Below are positions 30,651 to 38,681 of a stretch of 52,148 nt of DNA, piece by piece. Source of the stretch: a virus. The stretch lies in the IMG/VR virus record IMGVR_UViG_3300020171_000007, positions 1 to 52,148 of that record; one strand, given 5' to 3'. A program made the position numbers and the translations under genes. How positions within the stretch are numbered: the stretch's first letter is position 1; the number at the start of each line of letters is the position of its first letter. Under the pieces are notes generated by a model. The model saw only the letters and a program-made list of their open reading frames with translations. It searched no databases and was not told where the DNA came from.

Positions 30651-30741
30651 TTTAGTGGACGCAATTAGAGTACTATCGATTGTGTTGGCACTGGGGATTT
30701 TGGCATTAGTAATAGCTATTTTAAGTGGGAGGAAGCCATGA
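30643..30741 (+). CDS. 32-residue membrane peptide
   Basis: MTDLVDAIRVLSIVLALGIL then ALVIAILSGRKP. It is a single membrane helix with basic end, behind AAGGAGG, overlapping the genes on both sides by 4-8 nt. Function unknown. Confidence 0.55.
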   Translation: MTDLVDAIRVLSIVLALGILALVIAILSGRKP

Positions 30742-30989
30742 GTGATTGTCCTGTGTGTAAGCAAGAATACACCATCTATGGATGCCAGTGTCTGAAGGTT
30801 GGCGAGCCAGTTCCTTTGGATGGCAGCATTACATCCTACAAGGGACTGGAGGAGATCTCAAAGATCACAATGCGTGAGGCGGCATTATCCGAAACGCTGA
30901 CGCCCAAGATCAACGAGATCATCGAGAGGGTGAATCTCCTGACGAATTTCTTGATCAGGCGGAAGAATAAGGAGGTTAAAAATGTCTAG
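30738..30989 (+). CDS. Small Cys-rich protein
   Basis: 83 residues. CPVCKQEYTIYGCQC is a likely zinc knuckle, followed by a long helix. Overlaps the previous gene (ATGA) and the next. Function unknown. Confidence 0.6.
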   Translation: MSDCPVCKQEYTIYGCQCLKVGEPVPLDGSITSYKGLEEISKITMREAALSETLTPKINEIIERVNLLTNFLIRRKNKEVKNV

Positions 30990-31236
30990 TAAAAAAGAAG
31001 AAGCAAAAGCATATGAGAGATTAAGGAAAGTATTTCCAGGATGTAATGTATCCTTAGACTGCAGACATGAGTCTTGGTATCCTAAACCTTATTACAGAGC
31101 CTATGCAGATAGCTCTGATGGTGTTGGAGGAAGTTTTGGACAGGGAGATACTCCCAATGAAGCAATAGACAATCTAATCAGAAGAAAGGAGGAGCTTAAA
31201 CAAAAGATGATAGATGAGAAAGAGAATGCCAAATAA
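30982..31236 (+). CDS. Hypothetical small protein
   Basis: 84 residues with an alpha-beta-beta-alpha pattern (FPGCNVSLDCRHESWYPKPY; DTPNEAIDNLIRRKEELKQK), similar in form to phage double-stranded-RNA-binding-like or host-interaction folds. No specific function. Confidence 0.6.
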   Translation: MSSKKEEAKAYERLRKVFPGCNVSLDCRHESWYPKPYYRAYADSSDGVGGSFGQGDTPNEAIDNLIRRKEELKQKMIDEKENAK

Positions 31237-31265
31237 CCTAAACCACTTTTTGAAAGGAGAAAGAA

Positions 31266-31724
31266 ATGTCATTAGTAGATTACAGTTCAATGGAAAAGGA
31301 AATCGCTGAAGCTCCGGAACCTACTATCATCACCAAAGGAACCGAGGTCAAAGCCAGAATCATCGGAGTAAACTCTGGTGTCAGCGAAAAGAACTTCGCA
31401 ACTTGGTATATGCCCAGATTCGATGTTCCTGCTGAGCCGAACTCAAAGGAATTCAATGCATTCTTCTGGGATCTGGCTGATCTCTCCAAGCTGGAGCCGA
31501 AGCAAGCAGCCGGCGCTCTCCGTGATTTCAAGAACTTCGCGGCCTGCTTTGGTCTGGATTACTCCAAGCCTTTCGACTGGGAAGACTCCCTGTTCGGCCT
31601 CGAAGGCTGGATCATAGTTGGAGTTGGTAAAGACACTGGATTTGGAATCCAGAACAATGTCTCGAAGTATCTGAACAGAGGTGGAGCAACAACTGCACAG
31701 TCTACAGAAGGTGCTCCATTTTAG
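31266..31724 (+). CDS. Probable ssDNA-binding accessory protein
   Basis: 152 residues. Beta-rich with GTEVKARIIGVNSGVSEKNF, WIIVGVGKDTGFGIQNNVSK and an acidic-aromatic C-terminal tip APF. The pattern resembles DUF669-like proteins that accompany Sak4 or ERF recombinases. C-terminal small-residue tail plus final Phe is typical of SSB-type partners. The assignment is tentative. Its TAG stop begins palindromic repeat copy 13. Confidence 0.55.
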   Translation: MSLVDYSSMEKEIAEAPEPTIITKGTEVKARIIGVNSGVSEKNFATWYMPRFDVPAEPNSKEFNAFFWDLADLSKLEPKQAAGALRDFKNFAACFGLDYSKPFDWEDSLFGLEGWIIVGVGKDTGFGIQNNVSKYLNRGGATTAQSTEGAPF

Positions 31725-31747
31725 TTCGTTTAACCATTAAACAATCT
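31723..31747. repeat. 25-bp palindromic repeat, copy 13
   Basis: Arms AGTTCG and CAATCT, core TTTAACCATTAAA. Starts at the AG of the preceding TAG stop. Confidence 0.92.
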
Positions 31748-31751
31748 AAAT

Positions 31752-31823
31752 GGATGCAGTAGCAGGGGTGGTTCACACGAAGACACTGCACAGCAAATTC
31801 CGGCTGGCTTAGCTACTGCATCC
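31752..31823 (+). ncRNA. Long intergenic hairpin
   Basis: GGATGCAGTAGC (31752-31763) and GCTACTGCATCC (31812-31823) form a perfect 12-bp stem around 48 nt. It starts 4 nt after palindromic repeat copy 13 and ends 26 nt before the next start. Candidate regulatory RNA or processing site. Confidence 0.5.
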
Positions 31824-31848
31824 TTTAGACTAAAGAAAGGAGATTAAG

Positions 31849-32157
31849 ATGAACAAAGTTCAATTCATGACTCATGTAGAAGATGCTTTTGCTCGTAGGA
31901 AGGAGCTTCTCAAGAGGAAGGAGAAGGAGTATTCGAGTGGAGGAGATAGACTGGAGCAGTTCTACCGTGCAGGTGCAGCTCAGAACATCCTTCCCACTGA
32001 AGCCCTAATGGGAATGGCTGCAAAGCACTTCACTTCCATCGCAGATATGTGTAAGGATCCTTCAAACTATACCTCAAATCAGTGGTTTGGGAAGCTCGAT
32101 GATCTGAGAAATTATATGGATCTTCTCGATGCTCTTGTTACAGATTTGGAGGAATGA
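31849..32157 (+). CDS. Hypothetical helical phage protein
   Basis: 102 residues, all helical (FARRKELLKRKEKEYSSGGD; RLEQFYRAGAAQNILPTEAL; KLDDLRNYMDLLDALVTDLE). The EYSSGGDRLEQF segment recurs in small phage proteins near nucleotide-metabolism genes. It sits 4 nt before dCMP deaminase. Function unknown. Confidence 0.6.
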   Translation: MNKVQFMTHVEDAFARRKELLKRKEKEYSSGGDRLEQFYRAGAAQNILPTEALMGMAAKHFTSIADMCKDPSNYTSNQWFGKLDDLRNYMDLLDALVTDLEE

Positions 32158-32161
32158 GGTT

Positions 32162-32716
32162 ATGACTTGCGAGACGGTACAACATGGTACAATTTCAAAA
32201 TCTTGGGACAATTACTTTCGCCTGATCTGTCAAGCAGCCGCTTCAAAATCTCCATGCCTTTCTCGCAAGATAGGTGCTATCCTCGTGAGGGATCGTTCGA
32301 TAGTCTCGACCGGCTACAATGGTCCTTCACGAGGGATTCCTCATTGTGGTAAGGAAAGAATGAATAGTGATAAACTTCTATCAGATAAACTAATACATCT
32401 ACACGCAGGATTTAATTTATGGCGAGATATCTGTCCTCGTCAACTGATGCAATATAAGAGTGGAGAAGGTATGGAGTGGTGTCCAGCTCAACACGCTGAG
32501 GAAAATGCCATCTCTAACGCAGCTCGACTAGGTGTCTCGGTGCTTGGCTCAACTTTGTATATGAACAGTGTTATACCATGTAAGAATTGCTTCGGGACAC
32601 TAATTAATAGTGGGATCACCGAAGTAGTAATCGACGAAGTCAAGTCCTATGATAAGTATACAAGTTACTTAATTGATAACTCTGATATCAAGATAAGGAG
32701 ATTTGAATGTCAGTAA
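32162..32716 (+). CDS. dCMP deaminase
   Basis: 184 residues from ATG 32162. HAEENAI (H111, catalytic E113) and PCKNC (C140, C143) form the zinc site of the cytidine/deoxycytidylate deaminase family. An extra H/C-rich loop (IPHCGKE) resembles the second zinc site of phage dCMP deaminases. It makes dUMP for dTTP synthesis. No thymidylate synthase is seen. Confidence 0.92.
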   Translation: MTCETVQHGTISKSWDNYFRLICQAAASKSPCLSRKIGAILVRDRSIVSTGYNGPSRGIPHCGKERMNSDKLLSDKLIHLHAGFNLWRDICPRQLMQYKSGEGMEWCPAQHAEENAISNAARLGVSVLGSTLYMNSVIPCKNCFGTLINSGITEVVIDEVKSYDKYTSYLIDNSDIKIRRFECQ

Positions 32717-32877
32717 CCTATCTCACTTGGTGGGGATTCTCTATCAATGAAGGTGGAGGGCCAGTTAATATCCATATGTCTTGGATAAGATCTGGATATT
32801 GGTTCTATTTTTATATCTTCATTTTCGGGTGGAGATACTATAAGATATTTGAGAGGAGAAATTATGACAGATCCTGA
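32707..32877 (+). CDS. Small aromatic-rich membrane protein
   Basis: 56 residues with SGYWFYFYIFIFGW as a likely membrane segment. AAGGAG precedes ATG 32707. Overlaps the deaminase end and the next gene. Function unknown. Confidence 0.55.
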   Translation: MSVTYLTWWGFSINEGGGPVNIHMSWIRSGYWFYFYIFIFGWRYYKIFERRNYDRS

Positions 32878-33127
32878 TTATAAGCCTAGATTTTCATTTG
32901 AAATCTCTGAAGAGCAAATGCTTCGCGCTAACAATCTCCTCGCTCAATATGGTCTACGCAAAGCTATCTTCGGAAAGATTTTAGATGATGTATTAGACGC
33001 TATAGAGTCTAATGCCGGTATGGCTATCGGTCTCCTTATGTCGGAGAAGGTAGTCATGAATGGGATAGTGACTTGCTTAACTAATAGGTTACCTAAACCC
33101 AAGAAAGGTGGGAAGAAAGATGGATAA
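32864..33127 (+). CDS. Hypothetical protein
   Basis: 87 residues from ATG 32864 behind AGGAG. FEISEEQMLRANNLLAQYGL and a lysine-rich tail. It may be a small dimeric helical protein. Function unknown. Confidence 0.6.
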   Translation: MTDPDYKPRFSFEISEEQMLRANNLLAQYGLRKAIFGKILDDVLDAIESNAGMAIGLLMSEKVVMNGIVTCLTNRLPKPKKGGKKDG

Positions 33128-33344
33128 AGTAATAAAGCTCACCCATGATTCCCTAATAGCTCTAATACAGGGAAAGAAGTTACATGTTATAGTTGAGGAT
33201 AGTCATTTCATTTTCTTACCTCCTACTGATAGAGTATTCGTAACTCATGAGCAGCTTATCGCTATGAGACATCAAGATCAGATGAGAGTACTTAACTTTA
33301 TAAGGTCTTTAGCTTCATATACACAGGAGGAGAAAGATGGCTGA
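33120..33344 (+). CDS. Hypothetical small protein
   Basis: 74 residues from ATG 33120 (MDKVIKLTHDSLIALIQGKK). Overlaps its neighbours on both sides. Function unknown. Confidence 0.55.
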   Translation: MDKVIKLTHDSLIALIQGKKLHVIVEDSHFIFLPPTDRVFVTHEQLIAMRHQDQMRVLNFIRSLASYTQEEKDG

Positions 33345-33552
33345 CTTAGATGATCTCGGCTATCCATCAATCATAGATATGGAAACTGATGAGGCTATTG
33401 ACTTGCTCCGTCAGATCCGTCTATCTCGAAGGACGCCTGACAAGAAACCTTCAACTCGAACTACAACGAAGAAAACTTTAGCAAAGGTAACTACTGCGGT
33501 CGACGCTAACATGGCTGCTGAACTCTTAAGACTTCTCGGAGGAATACAATGA
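33337..33552 (+). CDS. Hypothetical small protein
   Basis: 71 residues: acidic N-terminus, basic Thr/Lys-rich middle (STRTTTKKTLAKVTTA), and a helical end (AAELLRLLGGIQ). Overlaps the ParB-methyltransferase start (ATGA). Possibly a partner of that protein. Confidence 0.55.
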   Translation: MADLDDLGYPSIIDMETDEAIDLLRQIRLSRRTPDKKPSTRTTTKKTLAKVTTAVDANMAAELLRLLGGIQ

Positions 33553-34895
33553 ACAGTATCCAAGTTGGCCGTGTCGGTATGGTATCTCCAACCCAAGTAA
33601 CCGTAACAGAAAATCGTGCCCGAGAGATCATGGGAGATCTAGATGAACTCGAAGCTAGCCTAAAAGAAAGTGGCCTCATCGCTCCATTAGCAGTGAAGGA
33701 TAATAAAGATGGAACCTTCACACTCCTCGCTGGTGAGCGGCGCTTTACAATTCTTCAGCGAAATCAGGTACCAGAGATTCCAGTTCGTATCTATGACCAA
33801 GATCTCTCTGATATAGAGATGAAGGTGATTGAAAAATCTGAGAATTTTTTCCGCAAAGATATGGAGTTTTGGGAGCTGGATAAACTCACCTTGGAAATCC
33901 ACAGGATGCAACAGGCTTTGCATGGAGCTAGTTCACCTGGCCCAGGGGACTCCGGCTGGTCTGTTGAAGACACCGGAGACATGATAGGTGGTGTGTCCAA
34001 AGCTACTGTCTCCCAGGCCATTAAACGGGCTGAGCTTCGTGAAGCTATTCCTGAAATCTTTGATGATTGTAAGACTGCAGCCGATGCACTCAAGTTGATT
34101 AAGAAACTCGATACGGCTGTACTCCAGCAAGCTCTTGCAAAGCAGATTGAGGAAAGGACTGAGACCGGCTCTTCGTTAATGCAGCTCTCAAAATCCTATA
34201 TTCTAGAGAATTGTTTTGTAGGGATTAAGAAAATCCCTGCTGGCGTGTTCCATCTTGTGGAAATAGATCCTCCTTACTCCATCAAGATCATGGAGCAGAA
34301 GAGAGCTGAAGGAGAGTCTCAGTATATAAAAGCTGATTACAATGAAGTTCCTGCCACCATCTACATGGATGGAGACGGACGTGATTGGCTTGGGATGAAG
34401 TATCTTTTCAAGGAGTGTTATAGGGTTATGACAGAGCACTCTTGGTTACTCTGCTGGTTTGGTCCGGAGCCTTGGTTTGAGGAGATGTATAATGCTATTA
34501 AGGGAGCAGGATTTGAAACAACAAGGATGTGTCCTATTTGGGTTAAGCCTTCTGGCCAAACCAAACAGCCGGAAACTAAACTCCCAAATTCATATGAGAT
34601 GTTCTTCTATGCCTGGAAGGGTCGTCCGGCTATTGCAAGACAAAGAGGTGGCAATACCTTTGTTTATTCACCTGTTCCACCGCAGCAGAAGTCTCATCCA
34701 ACTGAGCGCCCTCTCGATATGATGAAGGATATTTATGAGACCTTTGTCTTTCAAGGTTCTAGAGTTCTCATTCCTTTTCTTGGCTCCGGCTCTGGATTGA
34801 TTGCGGCTCATCAGTTAGGAATGACTGGCGTAGGATTTGAGCTGACCAAAGCATATAAGGATTCATTCTTGGTTAGAGCTCATTCGTTGAAATAG
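33549..34895 (+). CDS. ParB-like / DNA methyltransferase fusion
   Basis: 448 residues. Residues 10-160 are a ParB/Sulfiredoxin-like domain (LKESGLIAPLAVK, LLAGERRFTIL with GERR 62-65) plus a helix-turn-helix (GGVSKATVSQAIKRAE). Residues 215-448 are a beta-type DNA methyltransferase: catalytic DPPY 240-243, HPTERP 383-388, and SAM-binding PFLGSGSGLIAA near 409-420. Motif IV precedes motif I, so N4-cytosine or N6-adenine methylation is expected. Such fusions may protect phage DNA or mark it for the phage's own nucleases. The TAG stop begins palindromic repeat copy 14. Confidence 0.87.
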   Translation: MNSIQVGRVGMVSPTQVTVTENRAREIMGDLDELEASLKESGLIAPLAVKDNKDGTFTLLAGERRFTILQRNQVPEIPVRIYDQDLSDIEMKVIEKSENFFRKDMEFWELDKLTLEIHRMQQALHGASSPGPGDSGWSVEDTGDMIGGVSKATVSQAIKRAELREAIPEIFDDCKTAADALKLIKKLDTAVLQQALAKQIEERTETGSSLMQLSKSYILENCFVGIKKIPAGVFHLVEIDPPYSIKIMEQKRAEGESQYIKADYNEVPATIYMDGDGRDWLGMKYLFKECYRVMTEHSWLLCWFGPEPWFEEMYNAIKGAGFETTRMCPIWVKPSGQTKQPETKLPNSYEMFFYAWKGRPAIARQRGGNTFVYSPVPPQQKSHPTERPLDMMKDIYETFVFQGSRVLIPFLGSGSGLIAAHQLGMTGVGFELTKAYKDSFLVRAHSLK

Positions 34896-34918
34896 TCTGT
34901 TTAATCATTAAACGATCT
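34894..34918. repeat. 25-bp palindromic repeat, copy 14
   Basis: Arms AGTCTG and CGATCT. Starts at the AG of the methyltransferase TAG stop; the polymerase ribosome binding site follows. Confidence 0.93.
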
Positions 34919-34935
34919 TGAATAAAGGAGCTTCA

Positions 34936-37455
34936 ATGCGACGAACTTTTGTCCCGCCCTCAGGTGACCCTTCAGCCAAACTTGCCGGCTGTGGGGAACA
35001 ACCAGGGTATCAAGAAGTACGCGCTAGACCACCTAAACCTTTCGTGGGTCCTGCTGGTCAGGGCTTAGACGAATGCTTGCTCATGACCAAGATTCCTAGA
35101 CGTGAGATTTATCTCACTAATGTAATCAAAGATCTTGATGCCCCACTCAAGCATTACATAGACCTAAACACCCGAGGAAGTTGGACTGTTTCGGCTGAAG
35201 GTCTTGAGTATATAAATGAACTGGGACGGGAGCTTCGGGCGCTCAGCCTCAATGTTATCGTAGCTTTCGGTAACATAGCCCTCCTCGCTCTCTGCAATAG
35301 GGTAGGGATTACTAAATGGAGAGGGTCTGTCTTAGAGTCCACTCTCGTCCCAGGTTTGAAGGTAATTCCTACCTTTCATCCTGCTACCTTCATTCCGCCA
35401 AAGTTTAATTTCCTAAACAAACCTATTATCTGCGAAGACCTTATGAGGGCTAAACATGAGTCTCAATCCAAAGACGTTAATAGAATTGCAAGATCTATCC
35501 ACACTCGCTGTGATTTTAATCAGACGATCAACACTCTCCGTCATTGCTACAGGGTCGGAAGACTTGGCCAGATCATTGGTATTGATATTGAAGTTATTAA
35601 CAGAGAAGTTGACTGTATAGGAGTTAGTTGGTCTCCAACCGAATCCATCTGCATTCCTCTCAGACATTCTGGAGGAGATTTCTTCACGCCAGAAGAAGAG
35701 CTCTCCATCATGCGAGGAATTGCCTATATCATCCAAGACGAAAACATAGCTAAGGTCGGCGCTTCTTTCATCTTCGATACTCAATTCTTATTCCACAAGT
35801 ATGGAATCGTCCCTCGTGGTGAACTCCACTGTACACAGATAGCACAGAAGATTGCTTATCCAGATTTTCCAGCCGGTCTCGATGCTGTCACCACTATGCA
35901 CACAGACATTCCTTACTACAAAGCCGATGGTAAGCAGTGGATGAAGATGGGGTATGGAACTTGGGATCAGTGGTGGAACTATAATGGTCTGGATGCTTTG
36001 GTTCCGGTAGATACTCTATCTAAGCAATTTGAAGTTCTCAAGCATCAGGGTAATGCTAAGACCTACGATAGGCAGCATAAGCTAATCAAGCCTCTCATCT
36101 ATATGTCTGAGCGTGGGATCTCTATTGATGTAGAAGGCATGATGATTTATGAAGGAGAACAGCACAAGATCCTTGATGAATTAGATCTTCAACTCAAAGC
36201 TGAAGTTGGCCGAGACATCAACTACAATTCACCCAAGCAACTGATGGAGTATTTTTACAAGGATCTTGGCATCAAACCTTATAAGAAGAAGAATGCTCAG
36301 GGAGCTTATAATGAATCAATAGATGTTGATGCTCTAAAACGCATTGTTAGACAGGGCACTAAGGCTTCAACCGCTGCTCGTATCATGTTAGATATTCGTA
36401 GCCTTAGTAAACGTATCTCTACTTATTTGAACATAGGAAAGGTGGATAAAGATGGACGCTATCGCTCAAGTTATAAGCCAGTTGGTGCTGAGACTGGCCG
36501 TCTTAGTTCTGGGGAGACAATCTTTGGTACTGGAGGTAATCAACAGAACTGGCCCCACGACTTACTCCGTTTCTTCCTCTTCGATGAAGGTTACATTGGA
36601 TACTCATTCGACCTTAGTCAAATTGAGAATAGAATTGTGGCCTATGTTGGAGGAGTCCTCACACAGATAGAAGCATTTGAAAAGGGTATTGACCTTCATA
36701 CCCTTACAGCCTCAATTATCTTCAACAAACCCTATGATCAGATCTCCAAAGTAGATGGATCATCATCTCTCGGTGACGGTCGTCAGAGTGAACGCTATTG
36801 GGGGAAAAAGCTAAATCATGGAACTAATTATGATGAAAGCTATAAAAAAGTCGCCTTAGTAAATGAATTACCTGAGTCTGAGGCCAAACAACTAATGGAG
36901 GAGATTCATCAAGGCTATCCTCAAATCCGGAGTGGTTATCATGCTACTATTCAAAATATGCTTAAGGAAAATAGAACCATTACGAACCTATTCGGTCGCA
37001 CTAGACTATTCCTTGGTCCAGTGTTTCCTTCTTATCCTAACGTCCCACAGCATGCTTGTACTGAGACGTACAGACAAGCCTATGCCCAACTCCCTCAATC
37101 TACTTGTGCTGATAAGATAAATGAGCAAGGGCTGGAATATATCTATTACAATCAGCACTTGTTTAGACCATTAGAATTGTTAGCACAGATTCATGATTCT
37201 ATTGTATTTCAGATTCCTCTAACTATCCCATGGGAAGAGCATGCTAGGATGCTTCTGTTGATTAAAGCATCACTTGAAACTCCTTTATTCTGGCATGAGA
37301 GAGAGATCAAAACTCCGGTTGATCTGGCTATGGGAAAAACTATGTGCAAAGAAGAAATGACTGAGATGAAAAGTAAAGATATCCCAAGCAGTGAGTCCGA
37401 GCTAGCTCTAAAGCTGGAATCGATCTATACAAAACTCCTCTCGAAGAAAAGCTAA
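34936..37455 (+). CDS. UDG-like / 3'-5' exonuclease / family A DNA polymerase
   Basis: 839 residues from ATG 34936 (AAAGGAG upstream). Residues 10-160: uracil-DNA glycosylase superfamily fold (GEQPGYQE, PFVGPAGQGLDECL, YLTNVIKD, PTFHPA), without the Fe-S cysteine set. Residues 210-360: exonuclease with D217/E219, D281 and Y349..D353. Residues 380-839: polymerase A with motif A SFDLSQIENR (D559), motif B R620..K624..Y632 and motif C QIHDSIV (H753-D754). Two oddities: the position aligned to E. coli F762 reads His628, and the motif C Glu is Ser755. It is the replicative polymerase. Confidence 0.92.
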   Translation: MRRTFVPPSGDPSAKLAGCGEQPGYQEVRARPPKPFVGPAGQGLDECLLMTKIPRREIYLTNVIKDLDAPLKHYIDLNTRGSWTVSAEGLEYINELGRELRALSLNVIVAFGNIALLALCNRVGITKWRGSVLESTLVPGLKVIPTFHPATFIPPKFNFLNKPIICEDLMRAKHESQSKDVNRIARSIHTRCDFNQTINTLRHCYRVGRLGQIIGIDIEVINREVDCIGVSWSPTESICIPLRHSGGDFFTPEEELSIMRGIAYIIQDENIAKVGASFIFDTQFLFHKYGIVPRGELHCTQIAQKIAYPDFPAGLDAVTTMHTDIPYYKADGKQWMKMGYGTWDQWWNYNGLDALVPVDTLSKQFEVLKHQGNAKTYDRQHKLIKPLIYMSERGISIDVEGMMIYEGEQHKILDELDLQLKAEVGRDINYNSPKQLMEYFYKDLGIKPYKKKNAQGAYNESIDVDALKRIVRQGTKASTAARIMLDIRSLSKRISTYLNIGKVDKDGRYRSSYKPVGAETGRLSSGETIFGTGGNQQNWPHDLLRFFLFDEGYIGYSFDLSQIENRIVAYVGGVLTQIEAFEKGIDLHTLTASIIFNKPYDQISKVDGSSSLGDGRQSERYWGKKLNHGTNYDESYKKVALVNELPESEAKQLMEEIHQGYPQIRSGYHATIQNMLKENRTITNLFGRTRLFLGPVFPSYPNVPQHACTETYRQAYAQLPQSTCADKINEQGLEYIYYNQHLFRPLELLAQIHDSIVFQIPLTIPWEEHARMLLLIKASLETPLFWHEREIKTPVDLAMGKTMCKEEMTEMKSKDIPSSESELALKLESIYTKLLSKKS

Positions 37456-37464
37456 GGAGCTCTA

Positions 37465-38658
37465 ATGTCAAGAAATCTTCCAGACTGGATAGATTCTTTT
37501 ATGGAACTAACTGATAACTCTGAACCTCCAATACTCTTCCGTAAATGGGCAGGAATCTCTGCTATTGCTGCAGCACTTCAGCGTAAGGTTAGGGTTGAGC
37601 TTGGCTTGTCGTTGACGTTCTATCCTAATCTCTACATTGTATTAGTAGGGCCAAGTGCGACGGGCAAAGGGACAGCGATGAAGTTTGCCTCTGACATTAT
37701 CGAGCAGATCCCAACTATCCGCTTGAGTGCTCAGGCTACTTCACTCCAAGCCCTGATACGTAGGATGAAGGAAACTAACTTAACCGATATAGACTTGATT
37801 ACAGGCGAGCAACAATATCACTCATCATTAACTATCTTCAGCACTGAGTTTACTGTATTCTTAGGCTATCATAATCAGGAGTTGATCGCGGCTCTGTGTG
37901 AATGGTATGACTGTCATAGTCGCTGGACTTATGAAACGATAGCGAGGAAGAAAGAAGAGATCGTCGGCGTCTGGGTTAATATCTTTGCTGGAACTACACC
38001 TGATTCTCTTCAGAGTTCACTACCCCTTGAATCCATCGGAGGTGGACTTACCTCTCGAATCATCTTCATAGTTGAAGAGCGCCGAGGTAAACTAGTAATC
38101 ATCCCTACAAAGACCCAGCGAGAGTTACAGCTACAGCAAATGCTAGTAAATGATCTAGAGACAATCTCTCAGTTGTCTGGGAAGATGCAATACACAGATG
38201 AGTTCCTTGAGACTTATTCAGACTGGTGTGTCTATGCAGATCAACATAAGCCATTTCATGATAGGAAGTTCGATGGCTACTGTGGTCGGCGGAGAAAACA
38301 TCTGCTAACTCTATCTATGATCTGCTGTGCGAGTCACTCAGATGAAATGATAATGGCTTCGGCTGATATAGAAAGGGCAATAGCGCTTTTGGCCGAAGCA
38401 GAGATCCGTATGGGTACTGTATTCAAAGGTATGGGAAGGTCTGGTTCTTCAGATTTGATCAACGAAGCTATTGTGTTTATAGTCAATAGCCAAGTCCCTG
38501 ACATTCCCTTATGGCAGTTTGCTAGAAACTTTGAAGGTGATATGGATAAAGTTGAGATGGATAGAGTACTTTTAACACTTGAATCTATGAATATAATCAA
38601 GATTATCAAGCGGCCAGGAGCTGATTCAATACTTCATATATTAGACTTTGGTAAATAG
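37465..38658 (+). CDS. DUF3987-like P-loop ATPase, possible replicative helicase
   Basis: 397 residues. Walker A GPSATGKGT (62-70) after FYPNLYIVLV, Walker B-like SLTIFSTEFTVFL, and FAGTTPDSL sensor region. A C-terminal winged-helix-like end (LWQFARNFEGDMDKVEMDRV). The pattern matches DUF3987-type phage proteins that sit beside DNA polymerase and are thought to act as helicase or primase-helicase. No primase motifs are visible. It is the last gene of the rightward arm. Confidence 0.7.
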   Translation: MSRNLPDWIDSFMELTDNSEPPILFRKWAGISAIAAALQRKVRVELGLSLTFYPNLYIVLVGPSATGKGTAMKFASDIIEQIPTIRLSAQATSLQALIRRMKETNLTDIDLITGEQQYHSSLTIFSTEFTVFLGYHNQELIAALCEWYDCHSRWTYETIARKKEEIVGVWVNIFAGTTPDSLQSSLPLESIGGGLTSRIIFIVEERRGKLVIIPTKTQRELQLQQMLVNDLETISQLSGKMQYTDEFLETYSDWCVYADQHKPFHDRKFDGYCGRRRKHLLTLSMICCASHSDEMIMASADIERAIALLAEAEIRMGTVFKGMGRSGSSDLINEAIVFIVNSQVPDIPLWQFARNFEGDMDKVEMDRVLLTLESMNIIKIIKRPGADSILHILDFGK

Positions 38659-38681
38659 ATCGTTTAACCATTAAACAAACT
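38657..38681. repeat. 25-bp palindromic repeat, copy 15 (between convergent arms)
   Basis: Arms AGATCG and CAAACT. It shares bases with the TAG stop of the rightward ATPase gene and with the TAA stop of the leftward 2255-residue gene. It is the only sequence separating the two arms. Confidence 0.94.
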
